Shown: in pieces, positions 33,572 through 40,856 of the stretch
Layout of the letters: the number at the start of each line of letters is the position of its first letter
How positions within the stretch are numbered: position 1 is the stretch's first letter
Assembly: GCF_026341855.1 (NCBI RefSeq)
Contig: NZ_JAPENW010000001.1
Span: 4,393,001-4,457,000 of the forward strand
Reading direction: 5' to 3'
From: Streptomyces sp. NBC_00568
Lineage (GTDB): Bacteria > Actinomycetota > Actinomycetes > Streptomycetales > Streptomycetaceae
DNA length: 64,000 nucleotides
Program-made: the position numbers and the translations under genes
Notes under the pieces: generated by a model
What the model was told of the DNA's origin: nothing
What the model saw: only the letters and a program-made list of their open reading frames with translations
Databases searched by the model: none

Positions 33572-35718
33572 TGGCACCCAGTGGGCCCGCCGACCCGTCG
33601 CGGACGCCATCGGAGCCGGCGCCGCGGACCTCCCTGTCCCGGCTCGCCGAGCTGCACGGCGTCGCCCCCGCTTACAGCCCCTCCCCGGACCGCACGGTCG
33701 CGGCCTCGGACGCCGCGCTCGTCGCGATCCTGGCGTCGCTCGGTGTCGACGCGAGCACCCCGGACGCCGTACGCGCCGCCCTCGCGCACCATGAGGCCGA
33801 GACGGCCGATCGGCTGCTGCCGCCGACGCTGGTGAGCTGGGACGGCCACGCGCCCGCCGCGCTGGCCGCACTGCCGGACGGCGCCCGGCTGCGCGTCACC
33901 ACCGAACAGGGCGAGACCCGCGCCTCCGCCGAACAACTCCCGCCCGGCGTCCACGCGCTGCACGCCACCGCACCCGACGGCCGCACCGCCGACGTCCACC
34001 TCGTCGCGGCTCCCGCCCGGCTGCCCGCGCCGCCCGGACGCACGTACGGCCTGCTCGTCCAGCTCTACTCCCTGCTCTCCCGCCGCTCCTGGGGCATGGG
34101 CGACCTCGGCGACCTCGCCGAGCTGACCGCCTGGGCGGGCCGGGCGCTCGGCGCCGGATTCGTCCAGGTCAACCCCCTGCACGCGGCGGTGCCCGGCGAC
34201 CCCACCGACCCCTCCCCGTACCGGCCCTCCTCCCGCCGCTTCCCCGACCCGGTGCACCTGCGTGTCGAGGACATCCCCGAGTACCCGTACGCCGAGGACC
34301 GCGACGGTCTGCGCACGGTGCTGGAGCGCGCCGGACAGCTGCGCGACTCCGTCCTGGGCAAGGACGCGCTGATCGACCGCGACGCCGTGTGGGACCTCAA
34401 GCGCGAGGCACTCGAATCGGTCCGCGCGGTGCCGCTCGGACCCGGACGGCGGGCCGCGTACGCCGACTTCCTCGCCGAGGAGGGCCAGGCACTGGAGGAC
34501 CACGCCACCTGGTGCGCGTTCGCCGAGGTGCACGGCTCCGACTGGCGGAGCTGGCCCGCCGGCCTGCGCGACCCCCGCTCGTCCGAAACCGCCCGCGCGC
34601 GGGCGGAACTGATGGACCGAGTCGACTTCCACAGCCGGCTCGCCTGGCTCACCGACGCCCAGCTCGCCGCCGCCCAGCGCTCCGCGCGCGACGCGGGCAT
34701 GACCATCGGGCTCGTCCACGACCTCGCCGTCGGCGTCCACCCCGACGGGGCCGACGCCTGGGCCCAGCAGGAGTACTTCGCGGCCGGCATGTCCGTCGGC
34801 GCGCCCCCGGACGCCTTCAACGCGCGCGGCCAGGACTGGGGCCTGCCGCCCTGGCGTCCCGACCGGCTCGCCGCCTCCGGATACGCCCCCTACCGCCGCC
34901 TGCTGCGCGCGCTCCTCCGGCACGCCGGCGCCCTGCGCATCGACCACGTCATGGGCCTGTTCCGGCTCTGGTGGATCCCCCAGGGGCAGCCGCCCACGGA
35001 AGGCTCGTACGTCCGCTACGACGCCGAGGCGATGCTCGCGATCCTGGTACTGGAGGCCTCGCGGGCCGGAGCGCTGGTGATCGGCGAGGACCTCGGCACG
35101 GTCGAACCCGGGGTGCGCGAGACGCTCCAGGAGCGCGGAGTGCTGGGCACCTCGGTGCTGTGGTTCGAACGCGACTGGGACGGCGACGGCATGCCCCTGC
35201 CGCTCGACCACTGGCGCGCCGACTGCCTGGCCACCGCCACCACCCACGACCTGCCGCCCACCGCGGCCCGGCTCACCGGCGAACACGTCGAACTCCGCGA
35301 CCGGCTCGGCCTGTTGACCCGCTCCCTCGACGAGGAGCGGGCGGCCGCCGCCGCGGACACCCGGGAATGGCTGGCGCTCCTCTCCCGGCTGGGGCTGCTG
35401 CGGGGCGCGAGCGGTGGAGCCCCCGCTACGGCCGAGGAGGCCGAGATCCAGGCCGTGCACCGCTTCCTGCTGCGCACCCCGGCCCACATGATCGGTGTCT
35501 GGCTCCCGGACGCCGTCGGTGACCGCCGCCCGCAGAACCTCCCCGGCACCTCGGACGAGTACCCCAACTGGCGCCTGCCGATCGCCGACGCCGAGGGCCG
35601 CCCGGTGACCCTGGAGGAACTCGCCGCGTCGCCCCGGCTGCACGCCCTGATCGACGTGGTGCGGGCGGAGAGCGGCCTGACCGGGGCACCCGGGAGCCCT
35701 CCGCGCCGTGCCCCGTGA
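33571..35718 (+). CDS. malQ: 4-alpha-glucanotransferase (amylomaltase, GH77)
   Basis: The 715-residue enzyme starts at the ATG at 33571, overlapping the previous stop. Actinobacterial MalQ proteins are long, with an extra N-terminal domain, and this matches. The GH77 barrel has LLVQLYSLLSRRSWGMGDLG, the nucleophile region ALRIDHVMGLFRLWWIP, the acid residue in VIGEDLGTVEP, and TTHDLPPTAAR. It transfers alpha-1,4-glucan segments in the cytoplasm during maltodextrin and glycogen metabolism. No other mal genes are adjacent. Confidence 0.96.
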   Translation: MAPSGPADPSRTPSEPAPRTSLSRLAELHGVAPAYSPSPDRTVAASDAALVAILASLGVDASTPDAVRAALAHHEAETADRLLPPTLVSWDGHAPAALAALPDGARLRVTTEQGETRASAEQLPPGVHALHATAPDGRTADVHLVAAPARLPAPPGRTYGLLVQLYSLLSRRSWGMGDLGDLAELTAWAGRALGAGFVQVNPLHAAVPGDPTDPSPYRPSSRRFPDPVHLRVEDIPEYPYAEDRDGLRTVLERAGQLRDSVLGKDALIDRDAVWDLKREALESVRAVPLGPGRRAAYADFLAEEGQALEDHATWCAFAEVHGSDWRSWPAGLRDPRSSETARARAELMDRVDFHSRLAWLTDAQLAAAQRSARDAGMTIGLVHDLAVGVHPDGADAWAQQEYFAAGMSVGAPPDAFNARGQDWGLPPWRPDRLAASGYAPYRRLLRALLRHAGALRIDHVMGLFRLWWIPQGQPPTEGSYVRYDAEAMLAILVLEASRAGALVIGEDLGTVEPGVRETLQERGVLGTSVLWFERDWDGDGMPLPLDHWRADCLATATTHDLPPTAARLTGEHVELRDRLGLLTRSLDEERAAAAADTREWLALLSRLGLLRGASGGAPATAEEAEIQAVHRFLLRTPAHMIGVWLPDAVGDRRPQNLPGTSDEYPNWRLPIADAEGRPVTLEELAASPRLHALIDVVRAESGLTGAPGSPPRRAP

Positions 35719-35775
35719 CCTCCGTACGGCACCCCCGGGCGCGCGGCTCAGTCAGGTGTTCGCTACGTTTGCACC

Positions 35776-36015
35776 GTGGACAAGAAGAACGCTCTGCGCG
35801 CCGGTGCCCTGGCCGCCGGTACGACGCTGATGATGCTGCTCATGTCGTCCCCCGCGCTCGCGCTGACCCGCGACGACGGCGACGACCCAGGCTCCCACCT
35901 GAGCGTGATCGAGACGCTCGGCCTCTACGTCGTGCTGCCGATCGCGCTGTTCCTCGTCATCGCCGGCCTCGTCATGGTCCTGGACAAGTCCCACAAGCAG
36001 CCGAACCAGGGCTGA
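35776..36015 (+). CDS. Small membrane protein
   Basis: The 79-residue product starts at GTG (MDKKNALRAGALAAG) with no clear ribosome site. It has two hydrophobic segments: a signal-like helix ending in SSPALA (about 9-29) and a membrane helix LYVVLPIALFLVIAGLVMVL (about 50-69). A short basic tail KSHKQPNQG follows. If the first segment is cleaved, it is a single-span protein with an extracellular Asp-rich stretch. A strong terminator follows. Function unknown. Confidence 0.8.
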   Translation: MDKKNALRAGALAAGTTLMMLLMSSPALALTRDDGDDPGSHLSVIETLGLYVVLPIALFLVIAGLVMVLDKSHKQPNQG

Positions 36016-36045
36016 GCCCCGCTCTTCGCCCCAACTCCATCTCTT

Positions 36046-36091
36046 CGTCGAGGGAGTCCCCGCACCCACCGGTGCGAGGACTCCCTCGACG
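36046..36091. terminator. Long hairpin between convergent genes
   Basis: Fourteen-base arms (36046-36059 and 36078-36091) plus six more pairs after a single C-A mismatch give a 20-pair stem with a four-base loop. It lies between the small membrane protein and tetR stop codons. Confidence 0.88.
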
Positions 36092-36139
36092 CGTTTCACG
36101 GCCACCGTGTCCGCCCGGACGGGTGGTGCCGGACGGGTT

Positions 36140-36856
36140 CTAGGGGTGCGGCGCCGTCAGATACCGCTGCACCGTCGGACCCAGCCACGCCACGATCTCC
36201 TCGCGGTGCAGCGCGACGGCCGGGGCCAGCCGCAGGATGTAGCGGGCCAGCGCGAGTCCGAGCAGTTGCGATGCGCAGAGCGCCGCGCGGGCCGGGGCCT
36301 GTTCGGGGTCGGGGCAGGCGCGCCGCGCCACCGGCGTGAGCTGGTCCCTGAAGATGCTCTGCATCCGTTCGGCGCCGGTCTGGTTGGTCACGCCGACCCG
36401 GAGCATCGCGGTGAGGACCTCGTTCTCCTCCCACAGGTCGAGGAAGTGGTCCACCAGGACGCGGCCCACGTCGTCCGGGTCGAGGGCCGCCGGATCGGGC
36501 AGCCGCAGATCGACGTCGAGCACGGCCGCGAACAGCCCCTCCTTGGAGCCGTAGTAGCGCATGACCATCGAGGGGTCGATGCGCGCGTCCTTGGCGATGG
36601 CGCGGATCGTGGCGCGCTCGTAGCCGTCGGCCGCGAAGCGCTCGCGGGCGGCGGTGAGGATCGCGCCGCGGGTGGCGTCGGAGCGGCGGGGTGCCGCCGC
36701 GGGCGCGGTGCCGGCTGCCGGGCGCGCTGCCGGGCCGGCGGCGGACCCGGGCGTCGCCGGCGTCGCGCCGGACCCCGGTAGCGCCCCGGAGCCGGACCCC
36801 GGCAAAGCGCCGGACCCGGACCCGGACCCGGACTCGTGCTGTTCCTTGACTGGCAT
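36140..36856 (-). CDS. TetR-family transcriptional regulator
   Basis: The 238-residue regulator has an unusual low-complexity N-terminus of about 50 residues made of Gly-Ser-Gly and ALPGSG repeats. The HTH domain starts at TRGAILTAARERFAADGY, with IAKDARIDPSMVMRYYGSKE as the recognition part. The C-terminal domain is of the TetR_C type (VLVDHFLDLWEENEVLTAML). It is divergent from the flavin monooxygenase gene, and palindromes suited to TetR lie between them. It probably represses the monooxygenase and itself. No good ribosome site precedes the ATG, and shorter starts inside the repeat are possible. Confidence 0.9.
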   Translation of the reverse strand: MPVKEQHESGSGSGSGALPGSGSGALPGSGATPATPGSAAGPAARPAAGTAPAAAPRRSDATRGAILTAARERFAADGYERATIRAIAKDARIDPSMVMRYYGSKEGLFAAVLDVDLRLPDPAALDPDDVGRVLVDHFLDLWEENEVLTAMLRVGVTNQTGAERMQSIFRDQLTPVARRACPDPEQAPARAALCASQLLGLALARYILRLAPAVALHREEIVAWLGPTVQRYLTAPHP

Positions 36857-36870
36857 GCCAACGACCGTAG

Positions 36871-36941
36871 GCCAACAGGTGTTGACAGTCCAGTGGTGCC
36901 CTCCTATGTTGGCCAACAAGCGTTGGCCAACAGGTGTTGGC
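36871..36941. promoter_or_regulatory. TetR operator cluster (CCAACA/TGTTGG)
   Basis: Palindromes of CCAACA and TGTTGG type occur three times: CCAACAGGTGTTGA at 36872-36885, TGTTGGCCAACA at 36907-36918 and GCCAACAGGTGTTGGC at 36926-36941. They lie in the 102-base gap between the divergent tetR and monooxygenase genes and overlap the monooxygenase promoter. Confidence 0.8.
36882..36910 (+). promoter_or_regulatory. Promoter of the flavin monooxygenase gene
   Basis: TTGACA (36882-36887) and TATGTT (36905-36910) are separated by 17 bases, a near-consensus housekeeping promoter. Both elements are embedded in the TetR-type palindromes, so repressor binding would block it. Confidence 0.75.
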
Positions 36942-36958
36942 ATCATGAGGAGGCCGTC

Positions 36959-38482
36959 ATGACCGGCAACACGCACACGCCCCCCACCACCCCGACCCGC
37001 ACCGCCCCCACCCCCCGTCGGGTGGTCGTCGTCGGCTCGGGTCCGACCGGCCTGCTGCTGGCCGGCGACCTCGCTGCCGCCGGCGTCCCGGTCACCCTCG
37101 TCGAGAAGCGCCCCCGCGGGATCAGCAATCTCTCCCGCGCCTTCGTCCTGCACGCCCGCACTCTGGAGCAGCTCGACGCCCGTGGGCTCGCCGACGACCT
37201 GGAGCGCAAGGGCCAGGCCCTCGACCGCATCCGGCTCTTCGGCGGACTCGCGCTCGCGCTGGACACGCTGCCCTCCCGTTTCAACCACCTGCTGGTGATT
37301 CCGCAGTACGAGGTGGAAGAGGTGCTGCGGCACCGGGCGGAGGAAGCCGGGGTGCGGTTCGCGTACGGGACGGAGGTGACCGGGCTGCGGCAGGACGCGG
37401 GCGGGGTGACGCTGGAAGTCCGGGGCGCGGGCGGGGAGCCGGACGAGTTGACCGCCGACTACGTCGTCGGGACGGACGGGATGCGCAGCGCGGTGCGGGC
37501 GGCGATCGGGCTGCCGTTCCCCGGCAGGTCGGTCATCCGGTCCGTCGTGCTCGCGGACGTCCGGCTCGACGAGGAACCGGAGTCGCTGCTGACCGCCAAC
37601 GCCGTCGGTGACGCCTTCGCCTTCATCGCGCCCTTCGGCGACGGCTTCTACCGTGTGATCGGCTGGCACCGCGGCCGGGACATCCCGGACAGCGAGCCGG
37701 TCGGACTCGACGAGGTCAAGGAGATCGCCCGGCTCGCACTCGGGCGCGACTACGGCATGCGCGACGCCCGCTGGATGTCCCGCTTCCACAGCGACGAGCG
37801 CCAGGCGCCCGCCTATCGCGTGGGCCGCGTCTTCCTCGCGGGCGACGCCGCGCATGTGCACACCCCGGCCGGCGGTCAGGGCATGAACACCGGGCTCCAG
37901 GACGCGGCGAACCTCGGCTGGAAGCTGGCGGCCGTCTTCAACGGGCAGGCGGACCCGGCCCTGTTGGACACCTATCAGGCCGAACGCCACCCCGTCGGCG
38001 CGTCCGTGGTGCGCAGCAGCGGCGGCATCGTGCGGCTCGCGATGGCCAAGCGCCCCTGGACGCGGGCGCTGCGCGCGGGAATCACCGCGGTCCTCGGCCG
38101 TGTCGGCCCCGTGCGCCGCAGGGCGGTCGGCCGGATCACGGGCATCGGGTACGCGTACGGGGCGCCCCGCGGCGCGCACCCGATGGTCGGAACCCGCGCC
38201 CCCGACATCGCCCTGAGGAGCGGCCGGCTCTACGAGGCCCTGCGGGGCGGGAGGTTCGTCCTGATCGCCCCGCGGCCGTACGAGGCCGGGGAGATCGGGC
38301 GGGCCGCCGGGGAGGCCGGGGAACGCGCCGGCCGTCTCGCCGTGGAGCGCTGGGCGGGTGGGTCGCGTACGACGGTGCTGGTGCGGCCCGACGGATACGT
38401 GGCCTGGGCCGCCGGGTCCCCGGACGCCGCCTCGGTCGAGGCCGCCCTTGTCGCCGCTCTGGGTGCGCCGGACAGGTCCTAG
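36959..38482 (+). CDS. FAD-dependent aromatic-ring monooxygenase (PheA/TetX class)
   Basis: The 507-residue enzyme starts at the ATG at 36959, six bases after GAGGAGG. FAD motifs are complete: VVVVGSGPTGLLLAGDLAAA near residue 21, DGMRSAVR, and GDAAHVHTPAGGQGMNTGLQ near residue 297. The C-terminal thioredoxin-like domain typical of the class is present. Enzymes of this group hydroxylate phenols, polyketides or drugs such as rifamycin and tetracycline. Control by a divergent TetR protein fits detoxification of an aromatic compound; the substrate is unknown. Its stop overlaps the end of the convergent marR gene by four bases. Confidence 0.93.
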   Translation: MTGNTHTPPTTPTRTAPTPRRVVVVGSGPTGLLLAGDLAAAGVPVTLVEKRPRGISNLSRAFVLHARTLEQLDARGLADDLERKGQALDRIRLFGGLALALDTLPSRFNHLLVIPQYEVEEVLRHRAEEAGVRFAYGTEVTGLRQDAGGVTLEVRGAGGEPDELTADYVVGTDGMRSAVRAAIGLPFPGRSVIRSVVLADVRLDEEPESLLTANAVGDAFAFIAPFGDGFYRVIGWHRGRDIPDSEPVGLDEVKEIARLALGRDYGMRDARWMSRFHSDERQAPAYRVGRVFLAGDAAHVHTPAGGQGMNTGLQDAANLGWKLAAVFNGQADPALLDTYQAERHPVGASVVRSSGGIVRLAMAKRPWTRALRAGITAVLGRVGPVRRRAVGRITGIGYAYGAPRGAHPMVGTRAPDIALRSGRLYEALRGGRFVLIAPRPYEAGEIGRAAGEAGERAGRLAVERWAGGSRTTVLVRPDGYVAWAAGSPDAASVEAALVAALGAPDRS

Positions 38483-38976
38483 GGGGCGGTCGCGGCCAGC
38501 AACGGGCGCAGCAGGCCGGCCAGTTGGGTGGCCTGCTCGTTGTCGAGGACCGAGAGCGCGGCCGTCTGGACCTCGAGCCCCGCTCCGACGGCCTCGTCGA
38601 TCAGCCGCAGGCCCTCGTCCGTCAGGGTGACCTGGAGGCCGCGCCGGTCGTGCGGGTCGGGGGAGCGGCGGAGCAGTCCGGCGCGCTCCAGCTTGTCCAG
38701 GCGCCCGGTCATGCCGCCGGTGGTCAGCATGAGCGTGGCCGAGAGCTCGCGCGGCGAGAGCGTGTAGGGGGCGTCGGAGCGGCGCAGGGTCGCCAGAACG
38801 TCGAACTCCCCGCGTGAGATCCCGTACCGCGCGTACGCCTTCTCCATCCGGTCGCCCATGGCGCGCGAGAGCCGGAAGACGCGCCCGAAGACCTCCATCG
38901 CGGCGGTGTCGAGGTCCGGCCGGACAGCGGCCCACTGCTCGATGATCGCGTCGACGGGGTCCTTGGGGGTGCTCAT
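38479..38976 (-). CDS. MarR-family transcriptional regulator
   Basis: The 165-residue protein has the MarR winged helix: GISRGEFDVLATLRRSDAPY, LSPRELSATLMLTTGGMTGR as recognition helix, and the wing RSPDPHDRRGLQVTLT. The DxRG motif is intact. It is divergent from an EamA exporter gene, with a nested palindrome in between, so it probably represses that exporter and itself until a ligand binds. The gene's end overlaps the convergent monooxygenase gene, so the two transcripts are antisense at their ends. Confidence 0.93.
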   Translation of the reverse strand: MSTPKDPVDAIIEQWAAVRPDLDTAAMEVFGRVFRLSRAMGDRMEKAYARYGISRGEFDVLATLRRSDAPYTLSPRELSATLMLTTGGMTGRLDKLERAGLLRRSPDPHDRRGLQVTLTDEGLRLIDEAVGAGLEVQTAALSVLDNEQATQLAGLLRPLLAATAP

Positions 38977-39103
38977 GGGGGCGAGTATCCGCCGCGTCGC
39001 AGGTCGGCCGCAAGAAAGTAGCTCGGAAGGGAGTGGGTCGGGAGGAAGCGGCTCGACAGGAACTGGATCACCGGGAAGCAGGTCACCGATAAGCGGCTTG
39101 ATT

Positions 39104-39131
39104 CTAAGTAGATTAGAGCTAAGCTACTTAG
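39104..39131. promoter_or_regulatory. MarR operator: nested palindrome
   Basis: Outer arms CTAAGTAG and CTACTTAG pair perfectly across 12 bases. The middle holds an inner palindrome TTAG-AG-CTAA (39113-39122). This AT-rich element stands out from its GC-rich surroundings, 128 bases before marR and 141 bases before the exporter gene. Confidence 0.8.
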
Positions 39132-39132
39132 T

Positions 39133-39176
39133 GCCGGCCTGCTTCTGCCGGCCCTGCTCCTGCCGGCCCTGCTCCT
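39133..39176. repeat. Three tandem 14-15-bp repeats
   Basis: Units GCCGGCCTGCTTCT, GCCGGCCCTGCTCCT and GCCGGCCCTGCTCCT follow the MarR operator directly, in the leader of the exporter gene. A partial fourth copy starts at 39177. Confidence 0.85.
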
Positions 39177-39271
39177 GCCGTCTCCTCCGGTGACTGCTTC
39201 CGCCGTGTTCCTGCCGCCGACCCTCTCCCTCCGGCCCTCATCCGCCGGGTCTCCTCGAAACCGGGTGTCCC

Positions 39272-40237
39272 GTGGACGCGAACCGCTCCGCCCTCATAGC
39301 CCTCACCGCGCTCGCCCCCGTCTCCTGGGGCAGCACCTATGCCGTCACCACCGAGTTCCTCCCGCCCGACCGGCCGCTGTTCACGGCCGTGCTGCGCGCC
39401 CTGCCCGCGGGGCTGCTGCTCCTCGCGCTCGCGCGGGTGCTGCCGCGCGGTGTCTGGTGGGGGAAGGCGGCCGTGCTGGGCGCGCTGAACATCGGCGCGT
39501 TCTTCCCGCTGCTGTTCCTCTCGGCCTACCGGCTGCCCGGCGGAATGGCGGCCGTGGTCGGGTCGGCCGGTCCGCTGTTCGTGGTGGGCCTCTCCTTGCT
39601 GCTGCTCGGTGACCGGCCGACCCCGCGTACGCTCCTCACCGGCGTCGCGGCGGCCCTCGGCGTCAGCCTCGTCGTCCTGAAGGCGGCGGGCGCGCTCGAC
39701 CCCGTGGGTGTTCTCGCGGCGGTAGCCTCCACCGCGTCGATGTCCACCGGCACCGTGCTCACCAAACGGTGGGGGCGGCCGGACGGAATCGGCCCACTGG
39801 CGCTGACCGCCTGGCAGTTGACCGCCGGCGGGCTGCTGATCGCGCCGGTCGCCCTCGTGGCCGAGGGCGCGCCGCCCGCGCTGGACGGCCGGGCGATCGG
39901 CGGTTACCTGTACCTCGCGCTGGCGAACACGGCGGTGGCGTACTGGCTGTGGTTCCGGGGCATCGGCCGGCTCACCGCCACCCAGGTCACGTTCCTCGGC
40001 CCGCTCTCGCCACTGACCGCGGCGGTCATCGGCTGGGCGGCGCTGGGGCAGGCGCTGACGCCGGTGCAGGTGGCGGGCATGACACTGGCGTTCGGGGCCA
40101 CGGTGTTCGGCCAGCTGAGAGTCCGTCCGGCGGCCGTGGTGCCCCTCCCGGCCGCCACCGGCACCGCCCCGCTCGTCCGGGAGCCGGCCGGGGCGCACCG
40201 GCCCGAGCGGAATCCCCGGCCCCGGCGCACCCCGTAG
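39272..40237 (+). CDS. EamA/DMT-family membrane exporter
   Basis: The 321-residue protein has about ten hydrophobic helices in two repeated EamA halves. The first begins LIALTALAPVSWGSTYAVTT; the second has LAAVASTASMSTGTVLTKRW and ends LTATQVTFLGPLSPLTAAVI. These drug/metabolite transporters export amino acids, purines or toxic compounds. The tail is basic and Pro-rich. Expression is probably controlled by the divergent MarR protein. GTG start; the ribosome site is weak. Confidence 0.92.
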   Translation: MDANRSALIALTALAPVSWGSTYAVTTEFLPPDRPLFTAVLRALPAGLLLLALARVLPRGVWWGKAAVLGALNIGAFFPLLFLSAYRLPGGMAAVVGSAGPLFVVGLSLLLLGDRPTPRTLLTGVAAALGVSLVVLKAAGALDPVGVLAAVASTASMSTGTVLTKRWGRPDGIGPLALTAWQLTAGGLLIAPVALVAEGAPPALDGRAIGGYLYLALANTAVAYWLWFRGIGRLTATQVTFLGPLSPLTAAVIGWAALGQALTPVQVAGMTLAFGATVFGQLRVRPAAVVPLPAATGTAPLVREPAGAHRPERNPRPRRTP

Positions 40238-40267
40238 CGGGACGGCCCCGCTCTCCTCGTACGGGTA

Positions 40268-40744
40268 CTAGCCCCGTCGTACCTCGTACAGGAAGCAGCC
40301 GTACTCCACCGCCCGCACATGGAGCAGTGCCACCTCCGGGTCGGTGAACGCCTCCGTGAAGGCCTCGTCGAACGCGTCCGGCGTGGATACCAGCAGTCCG
40401 CCCAGGATGTGGCCCTCGGCCGAGTAGCGGCGCACCGTGCGGTGGGCGTTCGCGAAGGGGAGCTCGTCCCCGTCCGGACCCGCGCACGCGTCCGCGTGGA
40501 TGAAGACCGGCCCCTGCTCGTCGTACGGGCCCGGTTCGGCCCCGGTCTGCGCGGCCCAGCGGCGCAGCGGAGCGTAGGAGACCAGGGCGATGCGCTCGCC
40601 GGGCTCGCTGCGGCGCAGGCAGCAGCGCAGCGGGGCACCGCCCTCCTCGTCGGTCAGCGGGGCGGGCGGACGGCCCGCGTCGTCGCCGTCGCGGAGTTCC
40701 TTCAGGACGGCCGGGCCGATGGGGTGTGCGGTGTACGTCGTCAT
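40268..40744 (-). CDS. DUF1203-family protein
   Basis: The 158-residue soluble protein starts MTTYTAHPIGPAVLKELR, and the segments PLRCCLRRSEPGERIALVSY and GPVFIHADAC are the conserved blocks I associate with DUF1203. The function of the family is unknown. No signal peptide or membrane helix is present. It converges with the EamA gene across 30 bases without a clear hairpin and is divergent from aminopeptidase N. The ATG at 40744 has no strong ribosome site, so a leaderless message is possible. Confidence 0.85.
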   Translation of the reverse strand: MTTYTAHPIGPAVLKELRDGDDAGRPPAPLTDEEGGAPLRCCLRRSEPGERIALVSYAPLRRWAAQTGAEPGPYDEQGPVFIHADACAGPDGDELPFANAHRTVRRYSAEGHILGGLLVSTPDAFDEAFTEAFTDPEVALLHVRAVEYGCFLYEVRRG

Positions 40745-40856
40745 ACGTCCAGGCTCGCGCCCGCGCGTGCCCGGCACCGGCGGGAAACGGACATCGCGTT
40801 CCGTGCTGGTCCCGTGGAAGGATGGCGCAACCCACACATAACGAGGAGATGACCGC

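Noticed and set aside
36959..38482. Part of a polyketide biosynthetic cluster
   Set aside because: No polyketide synthase, cyclase or tailoring genes are nearby; a divergent TetR and operator point to a stand-alone detoxification unit.
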